The position numbers and the translations under genes were made by a program. Below the pieces are notes generated by a model. That model ran no database searches. It worked only from the letters and a program-made list of their open reading frames with translations, and was not told where the DNA came from. This document shows, one piece after another, positions 22,780-34,732 of a stretch of 64,000 nt of DNA. The stretch covers positions 8,928,001 through 8,992,000 of the forward strand of contig NC_065877.1 in assembly GCF_933775445.1 (NCBI RefSeq). Direction: 5' to 3'. The DNA is from Argentina anserina. Taxonomy: Eukaryota > Streptophyta > Magnoliopsida > Rosales > Rosaceae. Numbering within the stretch: position 1 is the stretch's first letter; every line of letters starts with the position of its first letter.

Positions 22780-25260
22780 AATACGCTCTATCAATCCATG
22801 TAAAATGTTTTCAAATATTTATGATCGTAAAACATAGCTACTCATATGGATCACGAATTATGCATAAGACTAATCGAGTGAATCAAAATCTAAATGTCAC
22901 AAGGAATAGGTGAATTTGTAATCTTAGCCCTATTTCACTATATTTATGATATCGTATGACTGTTTTTCAAAATTTTATTTCATCAAGATAATTTGTCTAA
23001 GACATTGCCGACCACAATTTGAATTTGTAAAATAAATTTAAATGTTCAAATATCTCAAAAATTATAATTAATATTTTAGGTGCCCGAAAAATTCCGAACA
23101 AATTCTTACGCGTTTCCATTACTGCGCTCTATCAATTCATCTACAAATTTTTGGATAATAATGTTTGAGTAACATAGCTCCCCTTAAGAGGGTATGGGGT
23201 ATAAAGAGCTCCTCGTGTCGATCGAGGATCAAACATTACCTAAAATTAGTGAATTTTTCTACCACGGTCATAGTACAATATAACGATGATATCTTACGGT
23301 CGATTTTTAAAAATTTTATTTTCTCAGTATAGTTAGTTTATGAAAAAGACATATATAACCTAATATGAATGTTATGCAACATAGTAGGCACGTTGTGATT
23401 CACGTGAGTACAATCTATAAAATAAAAACTCTGACCGTTGGATGTGGTCAAACTACAAAGATATTGATATGGTACAAAATTCACCAAATTATGTAATCGT
23501 TTGGGTCTCGATCTACACGGTCAATCCTAATTTAAACACTACCTCCCTAAGGGCAACCATGTTGAGCGATTAAAATTATTTTAAAATTTTTACATGAGTA
23601 GATAGAACTAACTATCCTGATTGCGTGCTAATTTTTGGATAATTTTTAGAGGGTCATAATTATTTTTTATGATTTTTAGAAAGATGTTAGATCATTCAAA
23701 ATTAACTAAAAGTCAAATAAATGGACACTGGTGCAATTATGGCCACTCGTTTGTTAATGTCATTTTGTTTTGATTATTTTGAAATGATATCACAACTCAA
23801 GAACATTTAAAATATCATAGGTGCCCAAAAAATTCCACAAACATTCCTACGCATTTCCAGTACTGCGCTCTATCAATTCATCCCAAAAATGTTGGATAAT
23901 AGTGTTTGAGTAACATAGCTCCTCTTAAGATTGTATGAGGTACAAAGAGTTAACCGTGTGGATAGAGAACCGAACGTTACCTAAAATTAGTGAATTTTCT
24001 ACCACGGTTATAGTACACTATAGGGACGATATCCTTCGGTCGATTTTTTAAAATTTTATTTTTTCAGTATAGTTATTATATAAACAGACACATTTACATA
24101 TAACCTAATATGAATGTTATGCAACATTAGTAGGCACGTTGTGATTCACTTGAGTAAAAAATTATAAAAATAAAACTATGACCGTTGGATGTGATCATGC
24201 TACATAGATATGGATATGGTATGAAATTCACCTAATTTTATAACTGTTTGGGTGTCAATCTACGCGGTGAACCCTAATTTAAACATTACCCCCCTAAGCC
24301 GTGTCAATCCTAATTTTATAACCCGTGTCGATTAACATTATTTTAAAAATTTTACATGGGTAGATAGAGCTAACTACCTGATTGCGTGTTAATTTTTGGA
24401 GAATTTTTAGAGCGTCCGAATTATTTTTTTATGATTTTTAGAATATGTTAGATTCTTCAAAATTAACTAAAAGTCAAATAAAATGACACGTGGCGCAATT
24501 CTAGCCACTCGTTTGTCAATGTCATTTTGTTTTGATTTTTTTTAAATGATATTGCAACTCAAAAAACATTTAAAAATATCATAGCACCCGAAAAATTCCA
24601 CAAAAATTTATGGTCAGCCTAAAGCAAATCCAAAGACCATGATGCACCTCAAGCTAATTAAGCGAATGATATTTCCTGGTTTTTTAGAACTTCATGGTTT
24701 GCGACGTGCAGAGAGAAGGGAGTAGAGAAAAAAGAACATGATAAGTAGTGGGATTTAGTGTATTGCTCTTAAGATAGAACTCCTCAAGACCAATAATGAA
24801 TTAACAACAATTATAGAGGCAATTATGTGTATGCAAACCTAGTATAGAACTCCTCAACACCAATACTGAGCTGACAATAATTGAGGGAAGGCGATTATGT
24901 GCGCGCATGCCTATGATAAAACTCATCAAAACCAATAATGAGCTGACACTCATTTTTGACTTTAAATTATGTTTGAATCCTTGAAATCTTCCAAGAATAT
25001 TATTAAACAGCAACACCAAGAAAAAACAACAACAAATTTCTAATATGTCACAGAGATGCACTATTTCCACATATGTAATTTTTTGAAAATTTATCTTTGT
25101 AGGACATAGTTGTCCGTAGAGAGGTAAAAATATACATAAGGTTGATTGTATGGATTGGTAATGTTATCAAAATTCTATAAATTTTCTACCATAGTCATAG
25201 TTTACTGTAATGATCACAATCCTACAATCATTTTTTTTCTCTTTTCAAATATACATTTAA
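22780..25260. repeat. Long degenerate tandem repeat, ~740-bp unit
   Basis: Two good copies start around 23,081 and 23,821: ACTGCGCTCTATCAATTCATC at 23121 and 23862, so period about 741. Both then show GTTTGAGTAACATAGCTCC, TTACCTAAAATTAGTGAATTTT and ACCGTTGGATGTG in order. The opening phrase CCGAAAAATTCCACAAA returns at about 24,590. Decayed partial copies lie at about 22,780-23,060 and 25,085-25,260 (ATTTTCTACCATAGTCATAG). No coding. Confidence 0.8.
24777..24965. repeat. Three-copy ~70-bp tandem repeat
   Basis: AACTCCTCAAGACCAATAATG, AACTCCTCAACACCAATACTG and AACTCATCAAAACCAATAATG each open a unit, followed by ATTATGTG and a CCTA(G/T)(T/G)ATA joint. It sits within the larger degenerate repeat zone. 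Confidence 0.8.
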
Positions 25261-26009
25261 TCATTTACAGGTAACATAGTAAACAAAATATACTATTGGG
25301 ACTTATGAACAGTACACATGAGGTGAACATAATTCAAACATAATTTTTTTGAAACCATATTGTTAAAGTAAATTCTTTCAGTTACGACGTAATTAGGTAT
25401 GTAGTACAAAAGTTTCATGAAATATTGACAAAATGTTTTAGATTACTCGTCTATTTATTATTTTAATTTATTAGTTTCATGTTAATATAAGAGAGGATAA
25501 AATTTGGAATTACCGAAAATAAAACCCGTGAGCCGTGTGCTTGTCTTTTGCAATTTACACAATTACACCTCCCACTGTCAGACAAAATTTTCTCTTTTTT
25601 ACCCAATAGTGGCCCAGAGGGTACCTACTTTTTTTTCTCCATCCCTACTTGACAGTGATGTTAGGTAGCGGAGGAGAAATTCTTACATGCGGCGAACGCA
25701 CCATGTGTCCAGTGCGACCGCCCACTCCTTTGTTGACACATGTTCCATAAATCCACATCGATAGCAAACGAAACAGACTGACGGAAACTGGTATCTCCGA
25801 TCAACTTCTCTCCCTTCATCCTCAATCCTCCGGCGATCCCTGAGCAAGGTATTGAAACGGTCCTCCTATGCTTTTCACGATCCAGACCCTAGCAATAACC
25901 CAGCTCTTAGTTTCTCACTCAAATCTCCATCTCCTCTTTATACCCTCAATCTCCTCTTATTTCCAGCCATATATGTTCTCTGCCCCTAGTTTTTGTCGCG
26001 GATTCACAA

Positions 26010-26346
26010 TGCTTTCCATCGCCAACGGCACCGTCGAACAATTTGACTCCACCGCCGCCAAAGATGCTACACCTCCAAGACGGAGGCTGAGATCCAACTC
26101 GTTGTCGATAAAGTGCAAGCGGGTTGCGATTGCTCCGTTACGCGCCGCTGAAGACGAATCAGAGAGGAGCGTCGACGAGATTGGAGGAAGCACCAGTGAT
26201 TTGACTCCTCAGAAGCGGAAGTTGAGGTTCGATTCGTCGTCGCCGATGAAGCCTAGGCCGGTACTGGCGTGTGATAATATTGCAGACGTGTCGGCACAGA
26301 ATTGGCTGGTCGTATATACCAACTGGTGCGTTCGACGCACGGCATA
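26010..26346 (+). CDS. Unassigned gene-like exon, probably truncated
   Basis: A GC-richer open segment beginning MLSIANGTVEQFDSTAAKD. It contains two related basic patches, PRRRLRSNSLS and PQKRKLRFDSSSPMKPRP, and ends TNWCVRRTA at 26346. An in-frame upstream ATG at 25868 exists, but the segment before 26010 reads like a transit- or UTR-type stretch. Basic 'KR-LR-DS-SPMK' patches of this kind occur at the N-termini of plant replication-licensing proteins such as CDC6, but no AAA+ domain follows. Downstream sequence is retroelement-like, so if real it is a first exon cut off by insertion. Codon-like composition differs from its neighbours. Function not assigned. Confidence 0.35.
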
Positions 26347-29307
26347 ATTTCTCGTAGCGGAGTTAGTGAAAAGAAGCGGGGCCGACTATATATGTGGCTG
26401 ATTATTCACGGGTGAATGCTCACTGGGTGAGCTGAAGAATTTTCGCAATTTTCTCAGCGGAGTGGTGCAATTATACATGCCCCTTGATTATACATGTGTG
26501 GCACCATGACCTTTGATCACACACGCGCATGTTCCATTGTAGCATGCCATCTATTATATTGCCTTATAAAAAGAGCATGACATCAAGTTGATTATCTATT
26601 CTGGTGGCTACCTCATGCACACGTGTCTGTTCATACTTATGGCTCACAAGGCTTCCACATGAATTATCATGGGCTGCTGCAGGACTGGAACATGCCACAT
26701 CCACACTGTTCAATACTCTGATTACATGCCTCCGGGCCGCCACCACGTGTATGATATGGCTGCATATGCTAATCAAGTTTATTCCATGGTACATATTATT
26801 CTCCAGCCTCATGTCATTACGTACATGGCTTATTCGGCATCCACCCGACCGCATCAAGTATATTACCACTGAGGACTATTCTTATATATGCATTCCTGGT
26901 GCACTAACAAATCTCCTCTCCACACCCATGTCTATATATATTGATTCGCGGCCCCACTATTTGATCTTTATTATTCACCGGGGTTTATGACTTCATTACC
27001 GTGGCGCCGCCGCCTCCATTATTGGTTTTCTATTATTTATTGGGCTAATGACTTTTTGGACAGTTATTTGCCCAGACACATGTATCACATGTATGTCAAA
27101 TCTTGGCTACATTTATATATTTCCCCCATGAGGTACAACTACCATCGGGACACTTTCTTATATGAGCAAGTTATGTGCCCGGATACTTATATATTTTTCC
27201 GGTGAGGCACAATTACTACTTGGATGTTTTCTTATATGAGCAACGAGCTTTGTTGACATTCCATTCTTTATATATTATCTATGACATCTTCAAGAGTCTC
27301 CGGTACGCTTTATTTTACACTCTTGAATCTTGATTACATTATCGTCATATATGTTTTCCATTACGCCGTATATACCACATCATTCTTGGGCATACTTGCT
27401 ATATGTACACATACTAAGGTCACGCCTCATGGTCATGTCACACGGTAATGCCTCCGGGCTAACACCTAAATGGCTACGCCTAAAAGACTACACCTCATAG
27501 CTACCCCATATGCTTATTTCCTACGATATATCTCTGTGCATACTCTTTACGTTTGTTATACATAATGATTTTGTATTATTATTCTTGAGCATGCGTGTTA
27601 CACTTACACACATTCACATATGTCACGCTAAACGCTAACACCTCACGATAATGCCACACGATGACGCCTCAGAGCTAACACATAAAAGGCAACACCATAC
27701 GGCTACACATCTATGTTGATCACTTGCGGCTTGTCTTTATGTGAACTCCAAATGATTACGTTTCATGCTTAATTATATAATTGCCTATTGTTCATATTTT
27801 TACATATGCTTGCTTGCCTCATGATAGTCACATATTTGTGCGACTTTTATCATGCTAATTATTTCTATTACATAGTTATTTTGTTTATTTTATTATTTTT
27901 AATTAATTTTATTTGTTTTTAGGTTTATTTGACTTCCAAAAAGAAAAGGAGATTAATTGAATGTAAATGGGGTTTTAGATTTAGACACCTGGTTGGACGT
28001 GAGCTCATGTAGGTTAATTAACCTATATATTGAAGAGAAGAAAACTCTGGAGCGGTACAGAGGAGAGAAGAGGGACATAGAAGAGACGAAAAGAGAGAAG
28101 AGAGGCAGAGGAGAGAAGAGATAAAAAAAGAATAAGAAAGAACAGGGAGAAAAGAATTGGCCGACATATTCGTCCTCTACGGCTCTGCCGATCAAGTTTT
28201 GTCTTCTCCACCTTTAACATCTTTCATGTATTTTCTGATGTTCTTATTTAATATTATGTGTAACTAAACTCCTTAGTAGTTAGAGGCTGATCAAACCTCT
28301 AGATATATCTTTGATTTCAAACCTCAATTAATTTATATTATTTTATATGAGAATTTCTTCACTGATCATTGATAATTCTATTGTATGTTTCATTGGGTCG
28401 ACACTTTGATGCATGTTTTATGGTTTATTATTTTCAAGTGTTTATGACCGACATATCGTTGCACATTCTATGAGAGATAACAAGTTCTTTGCAGGTACTT
28501 GTGTGAAGTAATTCCTTAGTAATCTAAGGCTATCAACATTGACCTTAGATTCTTTGTTGTTACTCAAACGTTCTTAAAACTTCATGATTTCAGTTCTTTT
28601 GGTCTAGATACTGACATTTCATAGATCAATTAATTGAGAATATAGTTAAGTTGATACCGACGTTTCGCTTAACATGACAAGTAAGATAACGTAATATGGT
28701 TAATGACCTAATGACATTGGCTTAACTGTGAGTGCATTCATCTATAATTATTGACATTGTTTTGAGGTGATTGAAGCATATCTAGTGGTGGAGAGAAGTT
28801 CCTACCTATTGTTTCTCTCATATTTACATCTATATTCATTTTTAATATTTTGTTTTCAGTAGTACTTCTGTTTCATTTATTTTGTTTCACCAATCAAACC
28901 AACTCCGATTACACTACAAATTTGTGTGGTAGTCCACCACTGTATCCAGTTAGTGTGTATTTAATTTAGAAATTTTTGGTTGAGTCTAGATTAGCTAATT
29001 AATTAGATTTCTGCTCCTAGGTCGAGTTTGGCAGATTTCTAGTTTACGCGTCTATTTGTGTTTTTTGTGTCTTTAAATCTTAGTTTCACCAATCCTCTGC
29101 GGGTAATAACCTTTATTTGTCATTTGCTACATTGATATAATTGTCTTGATAATATGGTATCATTGTAGGTGCTTTTGTGCCTATCACCTCACTATTTTTT
29201 TATGGTTACTCTCTCCACGGGTTCTAACACCCCAGGCTTAATCTCCACGGGTTCCTTACACCCACGTATACGCCAAGGGCTCTAACACCCGCGGTTTTTG
29301 CTAACGG

Positions 29308-29708
29308 GGATCCTAGGTCACTCACCAGATCCATAGACGTTCTGACTACTAGTTAACCCACGAGCCTAGCATCGAGGTCCTAGGTCACTCTCCAGATCTA
29401 TGGATGTTTTGGCTGCTAGTTAACCCATGAGCCTAGCACTGAGATCCTAGGTCACTCTCCAGATCTATGGATGCTCCAACCGCTAGTTAACCCACGAGCC
29501 TAGCACTGAGATCTTAGATCACTCTCTAGATCTATGGATGCTCCGCCACTAGTTAATCCACGAGCCTAGCACTGAGATCTTAGGTCACTCTCTAGATCCA
29601 CGGATGATCCGGCTGCTAGTTAACCCGCGAGCCTAGCATTGAGATCCTAGGTCACTCTCCAGACCCATGGATGCCCCGACTGTAGGTCCGCCTCTGGGCC
29701 TAGCACTT
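29308..29708. repeat. Six-copy 67-bp tandem repeat
   Basis: ATCCTAGGTCACTCTCCAGAT-type openings recur at about 29,308, 29,376, 29,443, 29,511, 29,577 and 29,643. All but the last close with GCTAGTTAACCCACGAGCC-TAGCACTGAG variants. Units are 66-68 bp. Internal to the retroelement-derived region. Confidence 0.9.
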
Positions 29709-30480
29709 ACACCCCTGGCCCGGCTATTCTTCTCCGCCCTGGGCGAGTAGGTACACTCCCCAACCCGGCTCCGCTTCTCTTCTATGGGCGATTACGTACA
29801 CTCCCGGGCCTGATCCGGGCGCGTATTTAGACGATCCCCGACCCGACTTTTACATATCCGAAAATCGGGGGACTTGTGCATCCGCCCCACCATGACTCGA
29901 ATACCAGGGAACTTACGCATCTTTTCCGCCACGCCAACTAAGGCTGGTCCCTAGCATTCCCTGGCACGGCCTGATTTAGCTCTAAAAGAATTATGTTTGG
30001 TTTGATCTCATGCATGGGTACATAGGCACTCTAGCACTCACCTAAAGGCAACCATCTAGCACATACATCGTCATATGATCTCCCGGATCACACATAGAAT
30101 GCATCACCATATGAACCCCCGGATCATACATGTCCTACATATCACCATATGATCCCCGGATCATGTTGGCACATCGTATATACCACCACATGCTCCTCCG
30201 GATTGTAACATTCGTCTCTTGATTTCGGTTCTGCCAGAACCATACTTATCTTCTCACCTGGTCTTTCCAAGACCTGGCATCTTTACGCCCGGTCCAACCC
30301 AGATGGAGATCGGGGGACTTATACATCATACCCGCCGCACATACTAATGATTCACCACGTGCATACTCATCATACATCACATGCACACTCATCATGCATC
30401 GCCATCGCATGTCCACATACCATACTCGCATCATACAGTCTCTCTAAAACCCCACATCATTGTATACATTTCATCTACAT

Positions 30481-30552
30481 GCTGGAAATAGCTCAGCTGG
30501 TTAGAGCTTCCGGTTGTTAACTATAAGGTAGCACCGCCCGGTCCATCTCTCT
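30481..30552 (+). pseudogene. tRNA-Asn(GTT)-like sequence, degenerate
   Basis: GCTGGAAATAGCTCAGCTGG at 30481 followed by TTAGAGC gives an intact D-arm/A-box. The anticodon loop TTGTTAA carries anticodon GTT, and ATAAGGT follows as in plant tRNA-Asn. The T-arm (no GGTTCGA box) and the 3' acceptor strand (no pairing with GCTGGAA) are lost. A broken tRNA copy inside retroelement sequence, not a working tRNA. Confidence 0.62.
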
Positions 30553-30690
30553 CTTGCATAAGGACTTAGGAGACTGGGGACTGGTATTGCCGCTGTTAGT
30601 GCTCTGGCACTCGTTCAGGCTCACATTCCCGATGTTGCGTTTGACAAAATCTCCATCCAAGAGAGTCTCTTGACCGGAAATTTGGAGACT

Positions 30691-31065
30691 TGTTTACATC
30701 ACGCCATTTAAAGGGCTAAACATCGTAATTGTTCGCCATTTTAGGGTCTGATTGGTCTGAAAGCCCATTATATGCATTATTAACCCACGAGGGATGTTTG
30801 GTAATCTTACTAGTCACACACTATTTTTTGTCCCTATAAAAATGCCTCTCATCTCTACAACAAGGTAAGCCTTCTAAACCTCCACTCTCACTTATTTTCC
30901 TACCTAACTCTACACATGTCTATCTTTGTAACTGACTTGGGCATCAGAGTGTTGAAGGCCGGTTAGCCCCGTCTTCACTCCATAATGTCGTGTGCTTGTG
31001 GTTTACAGATGACAGAGTGATTCATCGGTTCGCCGGAATTCCCCAGCCGGAATCCCAACGTAACA
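30691..31065 (+). repeat. LTR of the same non-autonomous family (copy 2)
   Basis: 375 bp, TGTTTACATCACGCC to CCCAACGTAACA (TG...CA), with TATA-like CTATAAAAATG. It is preceded by a purine-rich GGAAATTTGGAGACT, so this is a 3' LTR. It has about 31 bp (AACCCACGAGGGATG...) absent from copy 1. The flanks of copies 1 and 2 (CAAAG and TAAAA) do not match, so they are probably not the two ends of one element. Confidence 0.75.
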
Positions 31066-32440
31066 TAAAATAAAAACATAGTAAAGAGAAATTAATCACA
31101 CGAAGTCTACACTCAGCAGATTGAGAAGTAGAAACTTACAAATAATAACATGAGATCAAGCTTTGCAAATCATTAGGAAAAAGCCGATTTCTAGCATGAC
31201 ATAATAGTGAGGTGGACTGGAGTTTCCCTGGTAAAAGAGAGCAAAGCAAATGGTTATACTTAATAGTAGAAGGAACATTATAACTTGAGAAAGAGGGAAA
31301 ACATAAGATAAATATGTAATTATGTACACATGCAAGCTCTTCCCCAGTTAAGAGTCATGAAACTTCAACATCAGCAAGTCATACATACATATGAAAGACA
31401 TACATTATAAGCAATGAAGAAGATGGTAAAAACAAGTCTACACGAAAGATAGGTAAATATGTTTAGTTCATGGTTTTTATTGTTATTTGCTTTAAATACC
31501 CTCCTTCCTTCAGTTCACTTGATAACTCTAAGCCATTAAGTTTGAACTTGTTTTCTGAATTCAAGTTCTTGATTCTATGCATCGTGTGAAACATACACAG
31601 TATTCAGTGAACTTGAACTCAGAAAAAAAACTATAAAATTTATGTTTCTGAGTTTATAGTGAGGGTATGCAGCGCTTAATATACATCAACAAATGTTGAC
31701 TGCTCCTAGTCACCAAGTTACATTCTTCCTCCAAACCAGCACTGCCCTGTAATTTCATTGCATCAGTAATCTCCTAATCACACGTACATAAACTCATATG
31801 TTTCCTATACCGATTGAGGCGAAAACCATTTCGAAGCATATATGTTAGCGGATAGCAGTTTCGACAAGAGTTTACATGGATTAGTGCGACTAGTTGAATA
31901 GAAGAACTTAGTTGGACAATATCCACTAGTTTATGACATCAAAAACAACCGAAGAGGTTTGAACAAAATTGTACAACAAAACCGTAATATTTTTTCTCTC
32001 CGTCTGCAATGCAAAGTAGGATGTAAAATAAGCAGTATGATTTCGAACGATTCTAAGTTCTAAAGAAGTAGGATTCATGTTCTCTAAAGTCTAAATACTA
32101 AAGCTAGCGAGATGAACAACACAACATGAAAATTGATAAAAAGGAAAATTTCAAAGCTTAGCAGTGTATACCTTAGATTGATAAAAAAAAATTCACAGAG
32201 AAGCAAAAAAGCAAGAAGAATCTCAGAGCAACCCTCTTTCATTTGATACCATACCCACTCCGAACTGACCACCGTACAAGGTACAACAAAACTCGCAAGA
32301 GGTTGTCGCCGCCGATGGCGGTGCTCCAAGTAATTCCGACGAAACCGGAGCTTAAGGTTTCTTGATTCTAGATATTCTCTTCATTATGAGCATACTCATA
32401 TCAATCTCCTTTGAATTTGAACATTATTTTGCATATTTAG
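31066..32440. other. Spacer, no gene recognised
   Basis: AT-rich. A minus-strand open frame at 32084-32329 (MEHRHRRRQPLASF...) has no recognisable domain and ends in a run of hydrophobic residues; not called. Confidence 0.45.
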
Positions 32441-32457
32441 ATATTTCCTCTCGGCAT

Positions 32458-32810
32458 GTCACACTCAGTGTCACACTACTTATCACACATTCTTTCACAC
32501 CTCACATATACTGTCACACCCGCTATCACATAACCTATTACACTAACTGTCACACCATTTGTCACACTACATATCACACCCGTTGTCATACTACATGTCA
32601 CACTTGTTGTCACACCCCCTGCTACACTACCTATTACGCCCGATGTCACACTATCTATCACACTAACTGTCATACCCGCTATCATACTCGCTGTCACATT
32701 ACCTATCACACTAAGTGCCACATGACTCACACCCCCTATCACACTAACTGTCACATCCACTGCCACACCCGTTGTCACACCCGTTGTCACACCCGTTGTC
32801 ACATTGTTTT
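32458..32810. repeat. 12-bp minisatellite (CACACCCGTTGT type)
   Basis: Degenerate 12-bp units, cleanest at 32,763-32,805 where CACACCCGTTGT repeats perfectly, and older variants (CACACTAACTGT, CACACTACCTAT) upstream. As 12 is a multiple of 3, frames stay open on both strands, giving CHTR-type and TTGV-type peptides. I read these as repeat artefacts, not proteins. Confidence 0.9.
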
Positions 32811-32830
32811 ATGTGACTGTTATGACAAGA

Positions 32831-32871
32831 AAGAAGAAGAAGAAGAAGAAGAAGAAGAAGAAGAAGAAGAA
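32831..32871. repeat. (AAG)n microsatellite
   Basis: About 13 uninterrupted AAG units directly downstream of the minisatellite. Confidence 0.95.
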
Positions 32872-33555
32872 TTGGTATGGGCACCCAGAGAAATGCTATG
32901 AGCACCCATGATTGCATCTGCATCTTCTCTGGTGCAACACTTGACATCGCCAGGGATGTGGTCGCTCACATCTTCTCGAACAAGCACGAGTGTCCTCATC
33001 AGCCTCTATGGCCGCAAATTAGCCCCGCCACTACTTCCTTCCTCGAACCGCCACCCTACGCCCACGTGATTTGCACTTCTCCATGAGCAAGACTACACCA
33101 CTACTTCCTTCATGCAACAAAAATGGTGGAAGAGGTCGGGATCAGTGAAGAAGATGCGTGCAATAGAGAGGAAAAAAGAGAGTTTAGGATCAGTGAAGAA
33201 GATGGGCGCAGTTGGAGTCGTACCAGGCTTGCTCCTTAAGTCGGAGATATGTGGCCGAGCTTCTGGAATTGAGCTTTGGCGTCGGTCAAATCGGTTGGGT
33301 CTTTGATCGACCACTGCGGTTGGTGCTGATCGGAGTATGTGATTGTGGTGGTCGTTGATCCGGCGACGGCCAAGCTTGGATGGCAAGGGGGTCGGCGAAG
33401 ACGGAGTCAGAGGCAATCGTCAAAGGAGAAAGAGAGAGATGTGGAAAAGCTGAGTGGCACAAGTCATAATTATCAAGCAAATTCAGGGCAACAGTCTAAC
33501 AAATGTTATGAGGTGATTTTTTTTCTAATTCCTACATCTTTCTTAATTTTTTTTT
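32872..33555. other. GC-richer spacer, no gene recognised
   Basis: Short open frames on both strands without motifs. A short phrase recurs (GGATCAGTGAAGAAGATG at about 33,139 and 33,187). Nothing called. Confidence 0.4.
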
Positions 33556-34732
33556 GGATTAAATACTTGTAATACCCTATATTTTAGGTGTAAAAACAGT
33601 TTTGTCCTTCTACTTTCAAATTTAATCTGTATATCCTTTAACTCTTATTTTTTAACAGTTTTGTCCAATATTCCGTTAGTTGACCGTCAAAAAATTTCGT
33701 TAAGCCGTTAAAATGTCTAGAATATCCCCAATTCAAATCAGATTTTTTTTTCTTATGCCTTTTTTATTTTCTTTTTCGGTTTTTCTTGTTTTTAAATTTA
33801 ATTCATCATATGTGCTATCAAATATATATAATTGTAATCAACACAAAATATCAAATTAATTGTAAACAAGAGAATGACGATCTTGCTCCCTATTAAGTTA
33901 TCTTTAATTTTGTTGAACGCTTACGAGAACTTGGAGCAGATGTAAAACAAGTAAAATGGAATGACTCTCCTCACGTATGTGTGCTTCAAAACTCAAACTT
34001 AGAGCGAATGATAGTGAATGCATTACTTGAAAACTTTATAACTAGTCATTGCACTATGTTTCCAATTATAATCTAATCATTGTCGTACGACAAGAGGTTT
34101 AGTTCCAAGCATTACTTTTGAACCTTTTTTCTTCCTTTGGTCAGAACACCCAAGTCCATTATTAGAAATTTTCTTAATTTGCTTGTGCAGTAAGAGGAGA
34201 ATTAATGACAATTTCTTAACATCAAGTTGGAAATAAATAATTTGAAACTATTTTGGCATCAAAGTATGGTTATGATAGTAGAAGTCTTTCTTGTCTTAGC
34301 ATTGTAGAAAATAATCAAAATATGTTTGTAGAGCATCATAATATAAAGGAAGTTTCTAACTGAATTTGAGTACTGACACTCACATGTCATTTTAGGCATT
34401 ATCCAATTGATTATAAGATGTTTACAATTAATTTGATAATTTGTGTTGATTACAATTATATATATTTGATAGCACATATGATGAATTAAATTTAAAAAGA
34501 AAAAGAAAAACCAAAAGATAAAATAAAAAAGGCATAAGAAATAAAAGAAAAAAATCTGATTTGAAATGGGGTAGACATTTTAACGATTTAACGGAATTTT
34601 TTTACGGTCAACTAACGGAATGGACAAAACAGTTAAAAAATCAGAGCTAAAGAATATACATATTAAATTTGAAAGTAAAAGGACAAAATTGTTCTTACAC
34701 CTAAATTATAGAGTGTTACAAGTATTTAATCC
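33556..34732. mobile_element. Long-TIR foldback MITE (Mutator-like)
   Basis: A 1,177-bp non-coding element whose two ends are inverted copies of about 313 bp (33556-33868 and 34419-34732). It starts GGATTAAATACTTGTAA and ends TTACAAGTATTTAATCC. Inner matches include TTGTAATCAACACAAA against TTTGTGTTGATTACAA and GTTAGTTGACCGT against ACGGTCAACTAAC. Flanks are A(T)9 on the left and A(T)7A on the right, compatible with a 8-9 bp TSD of Mutator-like type in a T-rich target. Its right end is 365 bp upstream of the NPH3-type start codon. Confidence 0.88.

Larger units (their letters stand above)
26350..30690. other. Non-coding LTR-retroelement-derived region
   Basis: No protein domain is recognisable over 4.3 kb. 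The texture is that of large non-autonomous LTR elements: iterated phrases at 27.4-27.7 kb (TAACACCT, CACGCCT and variants), a purine-rich leader-like stretch at 28,030-28,160 (GAGAGAAGAG repeats), TTCTTCACTGATCATTGA-type LTR text, a six-unit tandem repeat and a tRNA-like segment. It ends at the polypurine-like GGAAATTTGGAGACT before the LTR at 30691. The 5' limit is not defined. Confidence 0.5.

Noticed and set aside
20270..31065. One complete 10.8-kb LTR element
   Set aside because: Flanking 5-mers differ, the LTRs are well diverged and differ by a 31-bp indel, and a gene-like exon lies between; listed as two LTR copies instead.
32362..32901. A 179-codon Cys-His-Thr-rich open frame
   Set aside because: It is produced by the 12-bp minisatellite, which also leaves the minus strand open; the AAG tract adds the poly-Glu tail. 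No start context or domain.
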